A stretch of 64,000 nt of DNA from Hymenobacter metallilatus (GCF_003944705.1 NZ_RWIS01000017.1:1-64000); one strand, 5' to 3'; counted from the stretch's first letter, positions 26,110 to 35,605 are shown. Program-made: numbers and translations. The notes: a model not told the origin generated them from the sequence alone.

Positions 26110-26295
26110 CACGGATTTAGTGGCCGATTGTGGCACATGCTTTAGCTTGTGCCGTACCCCGAATCCTGCTCAGAAATAGTGCTATCAACAAAAGAGACTT
26201 GCCACACGGCAAGCCTCTTTTATTATCATTCGGATCTACTTTGTGGTACACTGCACAAGCTAAAGCATGTGCCACAATCGGCCACTAAATCCGTG
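26110..26295. repeat. 43-bp perfect inverted repeat enclosing a terminator
   Basis: 26110-26152 is exactly complementary to 26253-26295. Outside the arms both sides continue as arrays of AAATCCGTG-like 9-10-mers (on the minus strand at 26080-26118, on the plus strand at 26286-26325). The centre holds the terminator at 26191-26220. The element fills the gap between the convergent comB and aceA genes. A related, less perfect arrangement flanks the terminator at 43538-43577. Confidence 0.85.
26191..26220 (+). terminator. bidirectional terminator between comB and aceA
   Basis: AAAGAGACTTGCC pairs with GGCAAGCCTCTTT with one A-C mismatch and a 4-base loop. A and T runs at the ends suit termination from both strands. 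Confidence 0.8.
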
Positions 26296-26324
26296 AAATC
26301 CGAAAAATCCGGCTAAATCCGTGA

Positions 26325-27611
<1,287 letters not shown>

Positions 27612-27714
27612 GGCGGTAAATGGGTTAGGGAAATAGGGAAAAGTGAAGGCAAAGAGGTAGCTGCCCGCTGCAAAAAGCGGGTTGCGAAAGGCAAAAGCAG
27701 AGGGATACGACTAA

Positions 27715-27741
27715 GGCCCCAGGGCTTCAGCCCTGGGGGCC
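27715..27741 (-). repeat. GC-rich hairpin between aceB and aceA
   Basis: CCCCAGGGC pairs with GCCCTGGGG plus flanking GG/CC, giving a very stable stem with a 4-base loop and no T-tract. It lies 4-30 bases after the aceB stop. A smaller hairpin (CCCGCT with AGCGGG, 27664-27681) follows toward aceA. It may reduce read-through or protect the aceB message. Confidence 0.6.
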
Positions 27742-27744
27742 GGG

Positions 27745-29373
27745 CTAATTGAGCTGCTCGTAGGCGGGCACCGTCAGAAACTCAACGAACTGCTCACTCA
27801 TCACCATCCGGTCGAAGAGGCGGGCCGCTTCCAGGTAGCGGCCGGCTTCGTAAGGCTCGGGCCCTACCTGGGCTTTGATGTGGGCCAGCACCTCTGGCAC
27901 TAAGCTACGGTAGAGCTCCACCGTCACGGGGCGGCCATCGGCCAGGGTGGTGCCGGGCGTGTGCAGCCACTGCCACACCTGGGCCCGGCTGATTTCGGCG
28001 GTGGCGGCGTCTTCCATCAGGTTATAAATCGGCACGCAGCCGTTGCCCCGCAGCCAGGATTCCAGGTACTGCACTGCCACATCAATGTTCAGCCGCAGGC
28101 CGGCCTCGGTGATGGGGCCCTCGGGGGCCCGCACCAAATCCTGCGCCGCTACCTGCACGTCCTCACGCTTATTGGTAATCTGGTTGGGCTGGGGCATCAA
28201 CTCATTGAACACATCCAGGGCTACCGGCACCAGGCCGGGGTGGGCTACCCAGGTACCATCGTGGCCGTTGCGGGCCTCCCGAATTTTGTCCTGGCGTACT
28301 TTCTCCAGGGCGGCCTCATTGGCTTCCGGGTCGTGTTTGATGGGAATCTGGGCGGCCATACCGCCCATGGCGTGCACACCCCGGCGGTGGCAGGTCTGGA
28401 TAACCAGCTGGGAGTACGCCGCCATAAACGGCACCGTCATGGTTACGTCGGCGCGGTTGGGCAGGCGGAACTCCGGCCGCAGCCCCAGCCGCTTGATGTA
28501 GCTGAAGATATAGTCCCACCGCCCGCAGTTCAGGCCCGCCGAGTGTTCCCGCAGTTCCCACAGAATTTCGTTCAGCTCAAAAGCGGCCGGCAGGGTTTCA
28601 ATAAGTACCGTGGCTTTGATGGTGCATTTCGGCATCTTCATCGACCACTGCGCAAATCCAAACACGTCGTTCCAGAGGCGGGCTTCCAGGTGGCTTTCCA
28701 GTTTGGGGAGGTAGAAATAAGGCCCACTACCCCGGGCGCACAGCTCATGGGCATTGTGGAAGTAGTACAGCCCAAAGTCGAACAACGCGGCGCTGATGGG
28801 CTCCCCGTCCACCAGCACATGCTTTTCCACCAAGTGCCAGCCCCGGGGCCGCACCATCAGCACGGCCGTTTTCTCATTCAGGCGGTACTCTTTGGCGGGT
28901 GTGCTCAGGGAAATCGTGCCCCGTACGGCGTCGCGCAGGTTGCGCTGGCCCTCCACCACGTTGGCCCAGGTAGGGGAGTTGGAGTCCTCAAAATCGGCCA
29001 TGAACACCTTGGCTCCCGAGTTGAGGGCATTGATAATCATTTTGCGCTCCACCGGGCCGGTAATTTCCACCCGCCGGTCCAGTAAGTCGGCAGGCAGCGG
29101 AGCCACCGTCCAGGGCTTCTCCCGGATCAGGCGGGTTTCGGGCAGAAAATCGGGGAGCTTGCCGGCATCCAACTCCTGCTGCCGCTCCTCACGCCGCTTT
29201 AGCAGAGCCCGGCGCGTAGCATCGAAGCGCCGATGCAGCTCGGCTACGAAGGCCAGGGCCGAGGGCGTCAGTATCTCAGCGTACTCTGCTGTGTATGCGC
29301 CAAGCACTTTCACCCGCTCGGGTGTGAGGTAAGTGGGGGACAGCATGGTTTGCGGTTCGGCGAAGAGCGACAT
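27745..29373 (-). CDS. aceB: malate synthase A
   Basis: Condenses glyoxylate with acetyl-CoA to give malate, completing the glyoxylate shunt. The 542-residue size and segments such as MADFEDSNSPTW, RPRGWHLVEKH, IKATVLIETLPAAFE and GLNCGRWDYIFS match the A-type enzyme. I start at ATG 29373 (MSLFAEPQTMLS); a TATGTTTG promoter box about 57 bases upstream makes the longer in-frame start at 29460 impossible. The gene is first in an aceB-aceA unit and is divergent from a RamB/ScfR-type regulator. Confidence 0.97.
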   Translation of the reverse strand: MSLFAEPQTMLSPTYLTPERVKVLGAYTAEYAEILTPSALAFVAELHRRFDATRRALLKRREERQQELDAGKLPDFLPETRLIREKPWTVAPLPADLLDRRVEITGPVERKMIINALNSGAKVFMADFEDSNSPTWANVVEGQRNLRDAVRGTISLSTPAKEYRLNEKTAVLMVRPRGWHLVEKHVLVDGEPISAALFDFGLYYFHNAHELCARGSGPYFYLPKLESHLEARLWNDVFGFAQWSMKMPKCTIKATVLIETLPAAFELNEILWELREHSAGLNCGRWDYIFSYIKRLGLRPEFRLPNRADVTMTVPFMAAYSQLVIQTCHRRGVHAMGGMAAQIPIKHDPEANEAALEKVRQDKIREARNGHDGTWVAHPGLVPVALDVFNELMPQPNQITNKREDVQVAAQDLVRAPEGPITEAGLRLNIDVAVQYLESWLRGNGCVPIYNLMEDAATAEISRAQVWQWLHTPGTTLADGRPVTVELYRSLVPEVLAHIKAQVGPEPYEAGRYLEAARLFDRMVMSEQFVEFLTVPAYEQLN

Positions 29374-29429
29374 AAGCAAAGCGGATTTAGGAGTGACAGA
29401 AGATGAGCAGGTGTTCAGACTGAACAGAC

Positions 29430-29460
29430 CAAACATAGTGAAGCGAATTTTATCAAACAA
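29430..29460 (-). promoter_or_regulatory. promoter of aceB-aceA
   Basis: Minus strand: TTG at 29458-29460, 20-base spacer, TATGTTTG at 29430-29437. It is an exact -7 match with good spacing. The candidate operator palindrome overlaps the -33 region. Confidence 0.7.
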
Positions 29461-29473
29461 GCGAAAATTCGCT
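29442..29473. promoter_or_regulatory. candidate operator for the glyoxylate-shunt regulator
   Basis: AGCGAA occurs at 29442-29447 and 29460-29465, and its complement TTCGCT at 29468-29473, so the last two form a palindrome with a 2-base centre. Viewed more widely, AGCGAATTTT (29442-29451) and AAAATTCGCT (29464-29473) are a perfect 10-bp inverted repeat. The cluster lies across the -33 element of aceB and 27 bases above the regulator's -7 box, an ideal place for control of both directions. Binding by the adjacent regulator is inferred. Confidence 0.5.
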
Positions 29474-29499
29474 AATTTTTTAGAACCGGCTCAGAAGCG

Positions 29500-29507
29500 T
29501 AGATTTG
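29500..29507 (+). promoter_or_regulatory. -7 box of the RamB/ScfR-type regulator gene
   Basis: TAGATTTG, an exact TAnnTTTG match on the plus strand, about 70 bases ahead of the regulator ATG. Confidence 0.55.
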
Positions 29508-29576
29508 CAGGTTTTCCAAGTAGAAGTGGCTGAGCCTGTAGGGCATCAGCCGCTTTCCGTCAGTAGTAGACTAGCT

Positions 29577-31058
29577 ATGTTGAGTCACGGTCAGGTGGTC
29601 CGGTTGATTTTTGGGTTGAAGCTGCGCGAGTTGCGGCAGGAGCGAGGCTTTACGCCCGCCGAGCTGGCCCGTGCCTGCGACGTATCAGTGTCGTACCTCA
29701 ATGAGATTGAGAAGGGCAAGAAGTACCCCAAAGCGGATAAAATTCTGAGCTTGAGCAAGGTGCTGGGGGTTAGCTACGACCAGCTAACCTCACTCACCCT
29801 CAGCCGCCGCCTCGAGCCCATTTCCGAACTGTTGCAGTCGGATTTGCTGAAGGAGTTTCCCCTGGATATGTTCGGGCTGGACCCCTTGCGCATTGTGGAG
29901 CTCATTGCCGACGCGCCGGCCAAGATGAATGCCTTCATCAGCACGCTCTTCGAAATAGCCCGCAACTATGAGATGCGTCAGGAAAACTTCTTCTTGGCCG
30001 CGCTCCGCTCCTTCCAGGAGATGCACGACAATTATTTCGAGGAGTTGGAGCAGGATGTGCGCACGTTTCTGGTGGAGCACAAGCTCAACGCTGCTGCTCC
30101 CTTCGACCGGTTGCAACTAGAGCGGGTGCTGGGCCACAAATACGGGTACACCGTTGACCGCACCGGCCTGGATGAGTACGTGCACCTGGGGCGCCTGCGC
30201 TCCGTGTTCCAGCCAAAGTCGCGGCGGCTGCTGCTGCGCCAGGGCCTGAGTGGTGCCCAGGAAGGCTTTGTACTAGGGCGGGAGGTAGCCTTCAACTACG
30301 TGGGCCTGAAAGAGCGGCCCTACGTGAATGCCTCTTTTCCGGTGCGCTCATTTGAGGAGGTGCTCAACAACTTCAAGGCCAGCTATTTTGCCGGGGCCCT
30401 GCTAATGGAAGAGGAAGCCCTGGTGCGGGACCTCACGCGCTTCTTCAACGCCAAAAAGTGGGAGCCCACGCTGCTGCTGGATCTGCTCACGAAGTATGCC
30501 GTGTCGCCTGAAATGTTCATGCAGCGCATTACCAACCTGCTGCCGCGCCACTTCGGCATTCAGAGCCTGTTCTTTCTGCGCTTCGACCAAGCCAATTCCT
30601 CGGCGGCCTACAAGCTTACCAAGGAGCTACACCTTTCGCGCCTGCACAATCCCCACGGCAACGAGCTGCATGAGCACTACTGCCGCCGCTGGATTTCCCT
30701 GCGCCTGATTGCTGAACTGCGCCAGCAACCTGCCACTCATGCCCCTAACTATACGCTGGGGGCCCAACGCTCCTTGTACCCTAACGGCGACGAGTACCTG
30801 TGCCTGACGCTGGCCCGGGCGGGTTCCGCTACCGAGCCCGCCGTAAGCGTAACCGTAGGCCTGCTCTGCGACGACAACCTGCGCCAGAAAATCCGCTTTC
30901 TTGACGACTCGGCCATTGTATTGAAAGAAGTGAACGAGACCTGTGAGCGGTGCACCATCCCGAACTGCGAAGTACGCGCCGCCGCCCCCATTGAAATTGA
31001 GCGCCGCCAGCGCCAGCAGGAGCTGGAAGCCGCCGTGGCGGCCCTGGTGAATCAGTAA
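29577..31058 (+). CDS. XRE-family regulator of the RamB/ScfR type
   Basis: A 493-residue transcription factor. The N-terminus is an XRE helix-turn-helix (about 10-65; VSVSYLNEIEKGKKYPK). The middle corresponds to an IrrE/peptidase M78-like domain without the HExxH motif, and the C-terminus is a DUF2083-like domain with the Cys cluster CERCTIPNC (Cys456, 459, 464). This architecture is that of short-chain fatty acyl-CoA regulators such as RamB, PrpR and PccR, which control acetate, propionate and glyoxylate-cycle genes by sensing acyl-CoA. It is divergent from aceB-aceA and so is very likely their regulator. I use ATG 29577; upstream in-frame codons precede the promoter box. Confidence 0.88.
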   Translation: MLSHGQVVRLIFGLKLRELRQERGFTPAELARACDVSVSYLNEIEKGKKYPKADKILSLSKVLGVSYDQLTSLTLSRRLEPISELLQSDLLKEFPLDMFGLDPLRIVELIADAPAKMNAFISTLFEIARNYEMRQENFFLAALRSFQEMHDNYFEELEQDVRTFLVEHKLNAAAPFDRLQLERVLGHKYGYTVDRTGLDEYVHLGRLRSVFQPKSRRLLLRQGLSGAQEGFVLGREVAFNYVGLKERPYVNASFPVRSFEEVLNNFKASYFAGALLMEEEALVRDLTRFFNAKKWEPTLLLDLLTKYAVSPEMFMQRITNLLPRHFGIQSLFFLRFDQANSSAAYKLTKELHLSRLHNPHGNELHEHYCRRWISLRLIAELRQQPATHAPNYTLGAQRSLYPNGDEYLCLTLARAGSATEPAVSVTVGLLCDDNLRQKIRFLDDSAIVLKEVNETCERCTIPNCEVRAAAPIEIERRQRQQELEAAVAALVNQ

Positions 31059-31065
31059 TATGTGA

Positions 31066-31100
31066 ATTATGAATGTTGGATTATGAGTTATGAGAGAGGG
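31066..31100 (+). repeat. degenerate heptad array (ATTATGA type), left of the four-helix gene
   Basis: Five successive 7-mers read ATTATGA, ATGTTGG, ATTATGA, GTTATGA, GAGAGGG. The array begins 8 bases after the regulator stop and contains the ATG of the next gene. An array of the complementary orientation lies at 31541-31575. Confidence 0.6.
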
Positions 31101-31476
31101 GGTTATTCAGGTAAAATCGTATGACTTTGCTTCACGTATTGTAAAGGCGTATCGGTATCTGACGGCTGAGCAAAAGGAATTTGTGCTCTCCAAGCAACTG
31201 TTGCGAAGCGGGACTTCTATTGGGGCTAACGTGGAGGAAGCAATGGCCGGTAGTTCCCGGGCTGACTTTGCCAATAAGCTGGCTATTGCCGCGAAAGAGG
31301 CCCGGGAAACTCGCTATTGGCTTCGTCTTTTGCACGACAATGCGTATTTGCCGGAATCCGCATTTGCTTCCCTGGAAGCACAATGCTCGGAGTTGATCAA
31401 AATACTGAACAGTATTCTGCTGACCACTAAAAACGGCAAACCCAGTCAGGATTCGCCGTCCGATCCGGCGGTATAG
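31090..31476 (+). CDS. four-helix-bundle protein (23S rRNA intervening-sequence protein family)
   Basis: A 128-residue protein of the S23/TIGR02436-like family: short, helical, with KSYDFASRIVKAYRYL near the start and the conserved LLRSGTSIGANVEEAMAG and ARETRYWLRLL blocks. The last ~15 residues are Ser/Pro-rich and not part of the fold. Members were first seen inside 23S rRNA intervening sequences, are found scattered in genomes, and have no established activity. The ATG lies inside a heptad array that recurs in inverted orientation 65 bp after the stop, as if the gene were carried on a unit with inverted ends. It breaks what could otherwise be a run from the regulator to mltG. Confidence 0.9.
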   Translation: MREGVIQVKSYDFASRIVKAYRYLTAEQKEFVLSKQLLRSGTSIGANVEEAMAGSSRADFANKLAIAAKEARETRYWLRLLHDNAYLPESAFASLEAQCSELIKILNSILLTTKNGKPSQDSPSDPAV

Positions 31477-31540
31477 TTGCTGGTGTAGTATCCGTGTGGC
31501 TAGTATGTTTCACCGGCCCGCACCTGCTGAAAGTGTCGCC

Positions 31541-31575
31541 CTTAATTCATCATGCATAACTCATCATTCATAATT
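31541..31575 (-). repeat. degenerate heptad array, right of the four-helix gene
   Basis: On the minus strand the 7-mers read AATTATG, AATGATG, AGTTATG, CATGATG, AATTAAG. They mirror the array at 31066-31100 in reverse orientation. The end of the array touches the TTG start of mltG. Confidence 0.6.
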
Positions 31576-32618
31576 TGACGACTTCCCGTCGCTTCTGGCT
31601 GATTTTTCTGCTGACTCTGAGCCTGACCGTGTTGGCGGGGCTGGGTGCGGCGTGGTACGTGCTCTGGAAGCCTAACGTGCGGTACTCAGCGTTTGGGCCG
31701 GCTTACCTGTACATCCGCACGGGCACCGGCTACGAGGCCGTGCTGGACTCCTTGCGCAAGTATGAGTTGCTGCACGATGAGGCCACGTTTGATAGGGTAG
31801 CTCGCTGGCAGAATTACCCGGCGCGGGTACAGCCGGGGCGCTACTTGCTGCGGCCGGGTCTGGGCAACCGGGCCCTGGTGGAACTGCTGAGCCGGGGTGA
31901 GCAGGACACGGTGGCTTTCACTCTCGACGCCTTCAAGTACAAGCCGCAGCTGGCCCGGCAAGTTGCCCGCCAGCTCGAAACGGATTCGGTAAGCCTGCGC
32001 CGGCTGTTGCAGGATAACGCCGACTTGCAGCGCCGCTACCAGCTCGATACAACCTCTATTCTGACCCTGTTTTTACCGGGGGCTTACCGTTTGCTCTGGA
32101 ACACCTCGGCCCGGCAGTTCCTGGATTCGGCCGCCGCTACCCACCGCCGCTTCTGGACGCCGGAGCGCCGCCGCCGCGCCGATTCGCTGGGCCTGAGCCC
32201 TGCTGAGGTGCACGTGTTGGCCAGCATCGTGCAGCGCGAAACCGCTCAGAAAACCGATAAGCCGCTCATTGCCGGGGCTTACCTCAACCGCCTGCGCCGC
32301 GGAATGCGCCTCCAGGCCGACCCCACGCTGCTCTGGGCCATCGGCAATTTTGGGGTGAAACGGGTGTTGAACAAGGACAAGCTGGTGGATTCGCCCTACA
32401 ACACCTACAAGCACAAGGGGCTGCCGCCCGGTCCCATCACTTCGGCTAACCGCCAGAGTCTCGACGCGGTGCTGAAGCCGGCCCGGCACAACTACGTGTT
32501 TTTCTGCGCCCGCCCCGGCGGCAGCGGCTTTTCTGACTTCGCCGAAACCTTCGCGGAGCACAAGAAAAACGCCCGCCGCTACCAGCACTGGCTCGACAGC
32601 CTGGGAGTGAAGCGGTGA
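31575..32618 (+). CDS. mltG: endolytic transglycosylase MltG
   Basis: Inner-membrane murein lyase that cuts nascent peptidoglycan strands and helps end their growth. The 347-residue protein has one N-terminal membrane helix (about 6-30), a LysM-like domain and the YceG core with catalytic Glu222 in IVQRETAQKTDK, followed by LQADPTLLWAIG and NTYKHKGLPPGPI. It begins at TTG 31575, the only start between the in-frame stop and the membrane helix. The start overlaps the end of the heptad array, so its expression signals were probably reshaped by the repeat. Confidence 0.93.
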   Translation: MTTSRRFWLIFLLTLSLTVLAGLGAAWYVLWKPNVRYSAFGPAYLYIRTGTGYEAVLDSLRKYELLHDEATFDRVARWQNYPARVQPGRYLLRPGLGNRALVELLSRGEQDTVAFTLDAFKYKPQLARQVARQLETDSVSLRRLLQDNADLQRRYQLDTTSILTLFLPGAYRLLWNTSARQFLDSAAATHRRFWTPERRRRADSLGLSPAEVHVLASIVQRETAQKTDKPLIAGAYLNRLRRGMRLQADPTLLWAIGNFGVKRVLNKDKLVDSPYNTYKHKGLPPGPITSANRQSLDAVLKPARHNYVFFCARPGGSGFSDFAETFAEHKKNARRYQHWLDSLGVKR

Positions 32619-32840
32619 TGAGATGATGGCGGGATTAGGTGACAGGTAGCAAGTGAACCGTCAGGCAGAAGTAGGCAGCGCATCAAGCCAGGAGCTGAAG
32701 CAACTTGCATACTGAGGTTGGAATACTCTGGCGCCATCAGCACGTGAAATTCCTCGGCTCCGCTCCGCATGACCTGTTGCCTGTTCCCTCATACTTTTAT
32801 CACCCCTCACCTCGTCCTCAATTCCCTCAACATTCAGCTG
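32617..32840. repeat. mixed repeat region between mltG and the FadL-like gene
   Basis: Degenerate 7-mers of GGTGACA/GGTAGCA type run from the mltG stop to about 32665. Complementary ones (CCTGTTG, CCTGTTC, CCTCATA and so on) run from about 32774 to 32830. Between them lies one arm of the GTCATnCtGAGC family: the minus strand of 32743-32772 reads GTCATGCGGAGCGGAGCC then GAGGAATTTC. No gene was seen in the 266 bp before the next ATG. Confidence 0.45.
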
Positions 32841-32849
32841 AATTCCAGC

Positions 32850-32857
32850 TACCTTTG
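32850..32857 (+). promoter_or_regulatory. -7 box of the FadL-like gene
   Basis: TACCTTTG, exact match, 27 bases before the ATG at 32885. No -33 TTG at standard distance. Confidence 0.5.
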
Positions 32858-32884
32858 CAGCCTATTATCCGAAAAACTGCCTGC

Positions 32885-34120
32885 ATGACGCGACGTTTCC
32901 TCTCCGTTGGTTTTTTATTTCTTTCCAGTGCAGCCCTGGCGGGCGGGTTCCAGAACGGCCCCCAAAGCGCCCGGCTGGTGGGCCTGGGCGGTGCCGCTAC
33001 TGCCTATGCCCGCGATGCGTCGGCCATTTTTTATAATCCCGGCATTCTGGGGCATCTGGATTCGCTTACGCACCTGAGCTTTGGTGGGCTGGGCACGGCC
33101 CGCACCACCTCGTTTCTGGGAGCCGATTCGCGCCGGCAGACGGTACAGGACTTTACCATTCAGCCGGGAGGCTACTTCTACGCCACCCACCCGGTTTCCG
33201 ACCGGTTTAAGGTGGGCCTGAGCATCAACACTCCCTTCGGCTATGATACCCGCTGGCCCGATCAGTGGGAGGGTAGTAGCCTGGTGCGCTCGGCCAGCCT
33301 CCGCACGGTGTACGTGCAGCCTACGGCAGCCTTCAAAGTCAACGAGAACTTCAGCCTGGGAGCCGGCTTCATCTACGCCTACGGGAAACTGAAGCGGGAG
33401 CGGGGCCTGGGCCAGTACGACGACCTGGGGGCTACGGCCCGTTACGAGGCCAGCGGCAGCGGCATTGGCTATAGCGTGGGCATGTACGGCCGCACCGGCG
33501 ACGACCTGTCGTTTGGCATTAGCTACCGGGGGCCGGTTGCGCTGAAAATGGACAACGGCACGGCCGAGTATACCAACATTCCGGCTCTGGATGCCAGCCG
33601 CTACCCGGCTAGCTCCAGCTTCGCTACCCGCCTGAAGCTGCCCTCCGGGCTAGCTGTGGGCCTGGCCGACCAGATGACGAAAAATCTGCTGGTTACCTTC
33701 GATTTTACGCTTACCGGCTGGAGCAGCTACGACTCACTCAACTTCCGCACCGAGGCCGGCCCGCACGTGCGAACCGGCCGCCGCTATGAAGATGCCATGT
33801 CGTTTCGGGTGGGCGGGGAGTATACAGTTTCCAACGACTTGCTGCTGCGGGCAGGTGTGAGCTACGACGAAACGCCCATCCGCGACGAATACATTTCGCC
33901 GGAGCTGCCCGATGGCAACCGGCTGGGCGGCTCGCTGGGCGCCAGCCTACGCCTGAACCGGCTGCTGCTGGACCTGGGCTACGGACTGGATGTAACCGGC
34001 AAGCGCACCGCCCGCGTGAATCGCACCCAATATCAGTCGCCGAACATTGCGGGTACCTACCGCACCCTGGTACACACATTGTCGGCCGGGGTTTCCTACT
34101 CGTTTGGCTCCAAGAACTAA
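32885..34120 (+). CDS. OmpP1/FadL/TodX-family outer-membrane transporter
   Basis: A 411-residue beta-barrel with signal peptide (about 1-19, ending ALAGG). The mature N-terminus, with QSARLVGLGGAATAYARD then ASAIFYNPGIL, is the FadL hallmark. FadL-type barrels pass fatty acids or other hydrophobic molecules by lateral diffusion. The ATG at 32885 gives the proper signal peptide; 60 further codons upstream are in frame but include the repeat region and the promoter. It is followed after 18 bp by an SGNH-type lipoprotein gene, a pairing I know from other Bacteroidota. Fatty acid uptake would suit the glyoxylate genes 3 kb away. Confidence 0.9.
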   Translation: MTRRFLSVGFLFLSSAALAGGFQNGPQSARLVGLGGAATAYARDASAIFYNPGILGHLDSLTHLSFGGLGTARTTSFLGADSRRQTVQDFTIQPGGYFYATHPVSDRFKVGLSINTPFGYDTRWPDQWEGSSLVRSASLRTVYVQPTAAFKVNENFSLGAGFIYAYGKLKRERGLGQYDDLGATARYEASGSGIGYSVGMYGRTGDDLSFGISYRGPVALKMDNGTAEYTNIPALDASRYPASSSFATRLKLPSGLAVGLADQMTKNLLVTFDFTLTGWSSYDSLNFRTEAGPHVRTGRRYEDAMSFRVGGEYTVSNDLLLRAGVSYDETPIRDEYISPELPDGNRLGGSLGASLRLNRLLLDLGYGLDVTGKRTARVNRTQYQSPNIAGTYRTLVHTLSAGVSYSFGSKN

Positions 34121-34138
34121 CTGCTCCGGCCTTTTCTC

Positions 34139-35518
34139 ATGCACCTGCACCGTTTTTCTCTGCGTTCCGCCGTACTGCCACTGGCTTTCGGCACTTTGCT
34201 CGCTGGCTGCACCCCCGACCAATCGGAGCCCACGCCAAACGCGGGTACTCTGGATGTGGCCAAGTACCTGGCCGTGGGCGACGGCTATACCGCCGGCCTC
34301 AGCGACGGGGGCCTGACAGCTACCAGCCAGGAATACGCCTACCCAGCCCTGATTGCCCGGCAGATTATCCGCCTCAACCCGGAGGCCAGCTTCACACAGG
34401 GGCTGCTGCCGGCGGGTACTGGCACCGGCTACCTCACGCTACGGGGTATTGATGACCGGGGCCTGCCGCAAACCAGCCGCGTAACGCGCGGCCGGGCCGT
34501 GCGCGGCAGCTTCTTTGCCAACCCTACGGCCTGTGGCGGACCTGATACTACGTTTCTGTACGCTCAAGCGGCTTCGTCGCCGCTCAGCCAGAACCTGGGC
34601 GTGCCGGGCCTGGGCCTCACCCAGATAGAAGTAGCTGGCCTAGGCAACACGGCCAACCAGAGCCGTACGGGCTCCTTCAACCCCTACTTCGAGCGGCTGC
34701 TGCCTGCCAACGACAACCGCACTTATCTGCAGGCAGTAACTGATGCCTCCGCTTCGGCTTCGTTCTTCACCTTCTTTATGGGGTTGGGTGATGCCCTGCC
34801 GTACGTACTGAGCGGGGGCGAATGTGGGAGCTTTCCGAATACGACCACGCTGAACGCCAACGCGAAAAAGGTGCTGGACCGCCTCACCAGCAACAGCCGT
34901 AAGGGCGTAATTGCGCTGCTGCCCACGCTCCAGAACCTGCCGGTACTGCGCCTGGGCGGCAAAGACGGCATCCGGAGGACGCTTACGCAGGGTGCCAGCC
35001 CCGATTCCATCTATGTGCGCTCGGCCCCGGCCAACGTGGTGCGCGCCATTGATGCCGGCGACTTTATTCTGCCGGCTGGTCTGGCCCGCCTGGGGGCGGC
35101 CGAGCAGATAACGCTGCCCAACGGCACCACCGTAACAGCCCGCTATGGCCTGAGCAAACGCAACCCCCTGGTGCGCCGCGACGTGCTGGATTACTTTGAG
35201 TTCAGCCGGGTAAACTCACCGCTGGTTGCGCTGAATACGGAGCTGGACCGGCTGGCCAAAACTGTGTACAAGCTGCCCACCGTAAACCTGGACGATGAGC
35301 TGTTTACCCAGGTGAACCGCCGTATTTCAGTAAACGGGGTGGAATATTCCTCGGAGCCGGTGCGGGGTAATTTCTACTCGCTGGATTTGTACTCTCTCAC
35401 TCCCCGCGGTAATGCCTTGCTGGCCAACACTTTCATCAAGGTCATCAACGCAAATTATCAGGCAAATATCCCGTTCGTGGACCCTAACTCACTGCCGACT
35501 ACGGCCCGCCCGCAGTAG
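34139..35518 (+). CDS. SGNH/GDSL-hydrolase-like lipoprotein lacking the usual serine
   Basis: A 459-residue lipoprotein (lipobox LAGC, Cys24) with an SGNH-hydrolase layout. Block I in this family normally reads G-D/N-S-x-T-A-G; here it is VGDGYTAGLSDGG, with Gly49 where the nucleophilic Ser should be (codons GGC GAC GGC TAT). The conserved SYPALIARQ-like segment (EYAYPALIARQI) follows. The C-terminal blocks are less clear. It is the second gene of a two-gene unit with the FadL-like barrel, so it is probably on the cell surface or periplasmic face acting on lipid esters or binding them. Loss of the serine suggests a binding role, unless another residue serves. Confidence 0.8.
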   Translation: MHLHRFSLRSAVLPLAFGTLLAGCTPDQSEPTPNAGTLDVAKYLAVGDGYTAGLSDGGLTATSQEYAYPALIARQIIRLNPEASFTQGLLPAGTGTGYLTLRGIDDRGLPQTSRVTRGRAVRGSFFANPTACGGPDTTFLYAQAASSPLSQNLGVPGLGLTQIEVAGLGNTANQSRTGSFNPYFERLLPANDNRTYLQAVTDASASASFFTFFMGLGDALPYVLSGGECGSFPNTTTLNANAKKVLDRLTSNSRKGVIALLPTLQNLPVLRLGGKDGIRRTLTQGASPDSIYVRSAPANVVRAIDAGDFILPAGLARLGAAEQITLPNGTTVTARYGLSKRNPLVRRDVLDYFEFSRVNSPLVALNTELDRLAKTVYKLPTVNLDDELFTQVNRRISVNGVEYSSEPVRGNFYSLDLYSLTPRGNALLANTFIKVINANYQANIPFVDPNSLPTTARPQ

Positions 35519-35540
35519 GTTCTCAACCGACGAACAGTAG

Positions 35541-35575
35541 CAAGGCCCTGCTTCGGTGGGGCCTTGTTGCGTTTT
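35541..35575 (+). terminator. terminator after the FadL-SGNH unit
   Basis: CAAGGCCC pairs with GGGCCTTG (8 bp, loop of 10) followed after four bases by TTTTT. It also faces the minus-strand gene ending at 35606. Confidence 0.75.
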
Positions 35576-35605
35576 TGGCAACCCCAACGTTGCCGAAGCG
35601 GCGTA

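Noticed and set aside
27961..29085. 374-codon open frame on the plus strand
   Set aside because: Complement of aceB.
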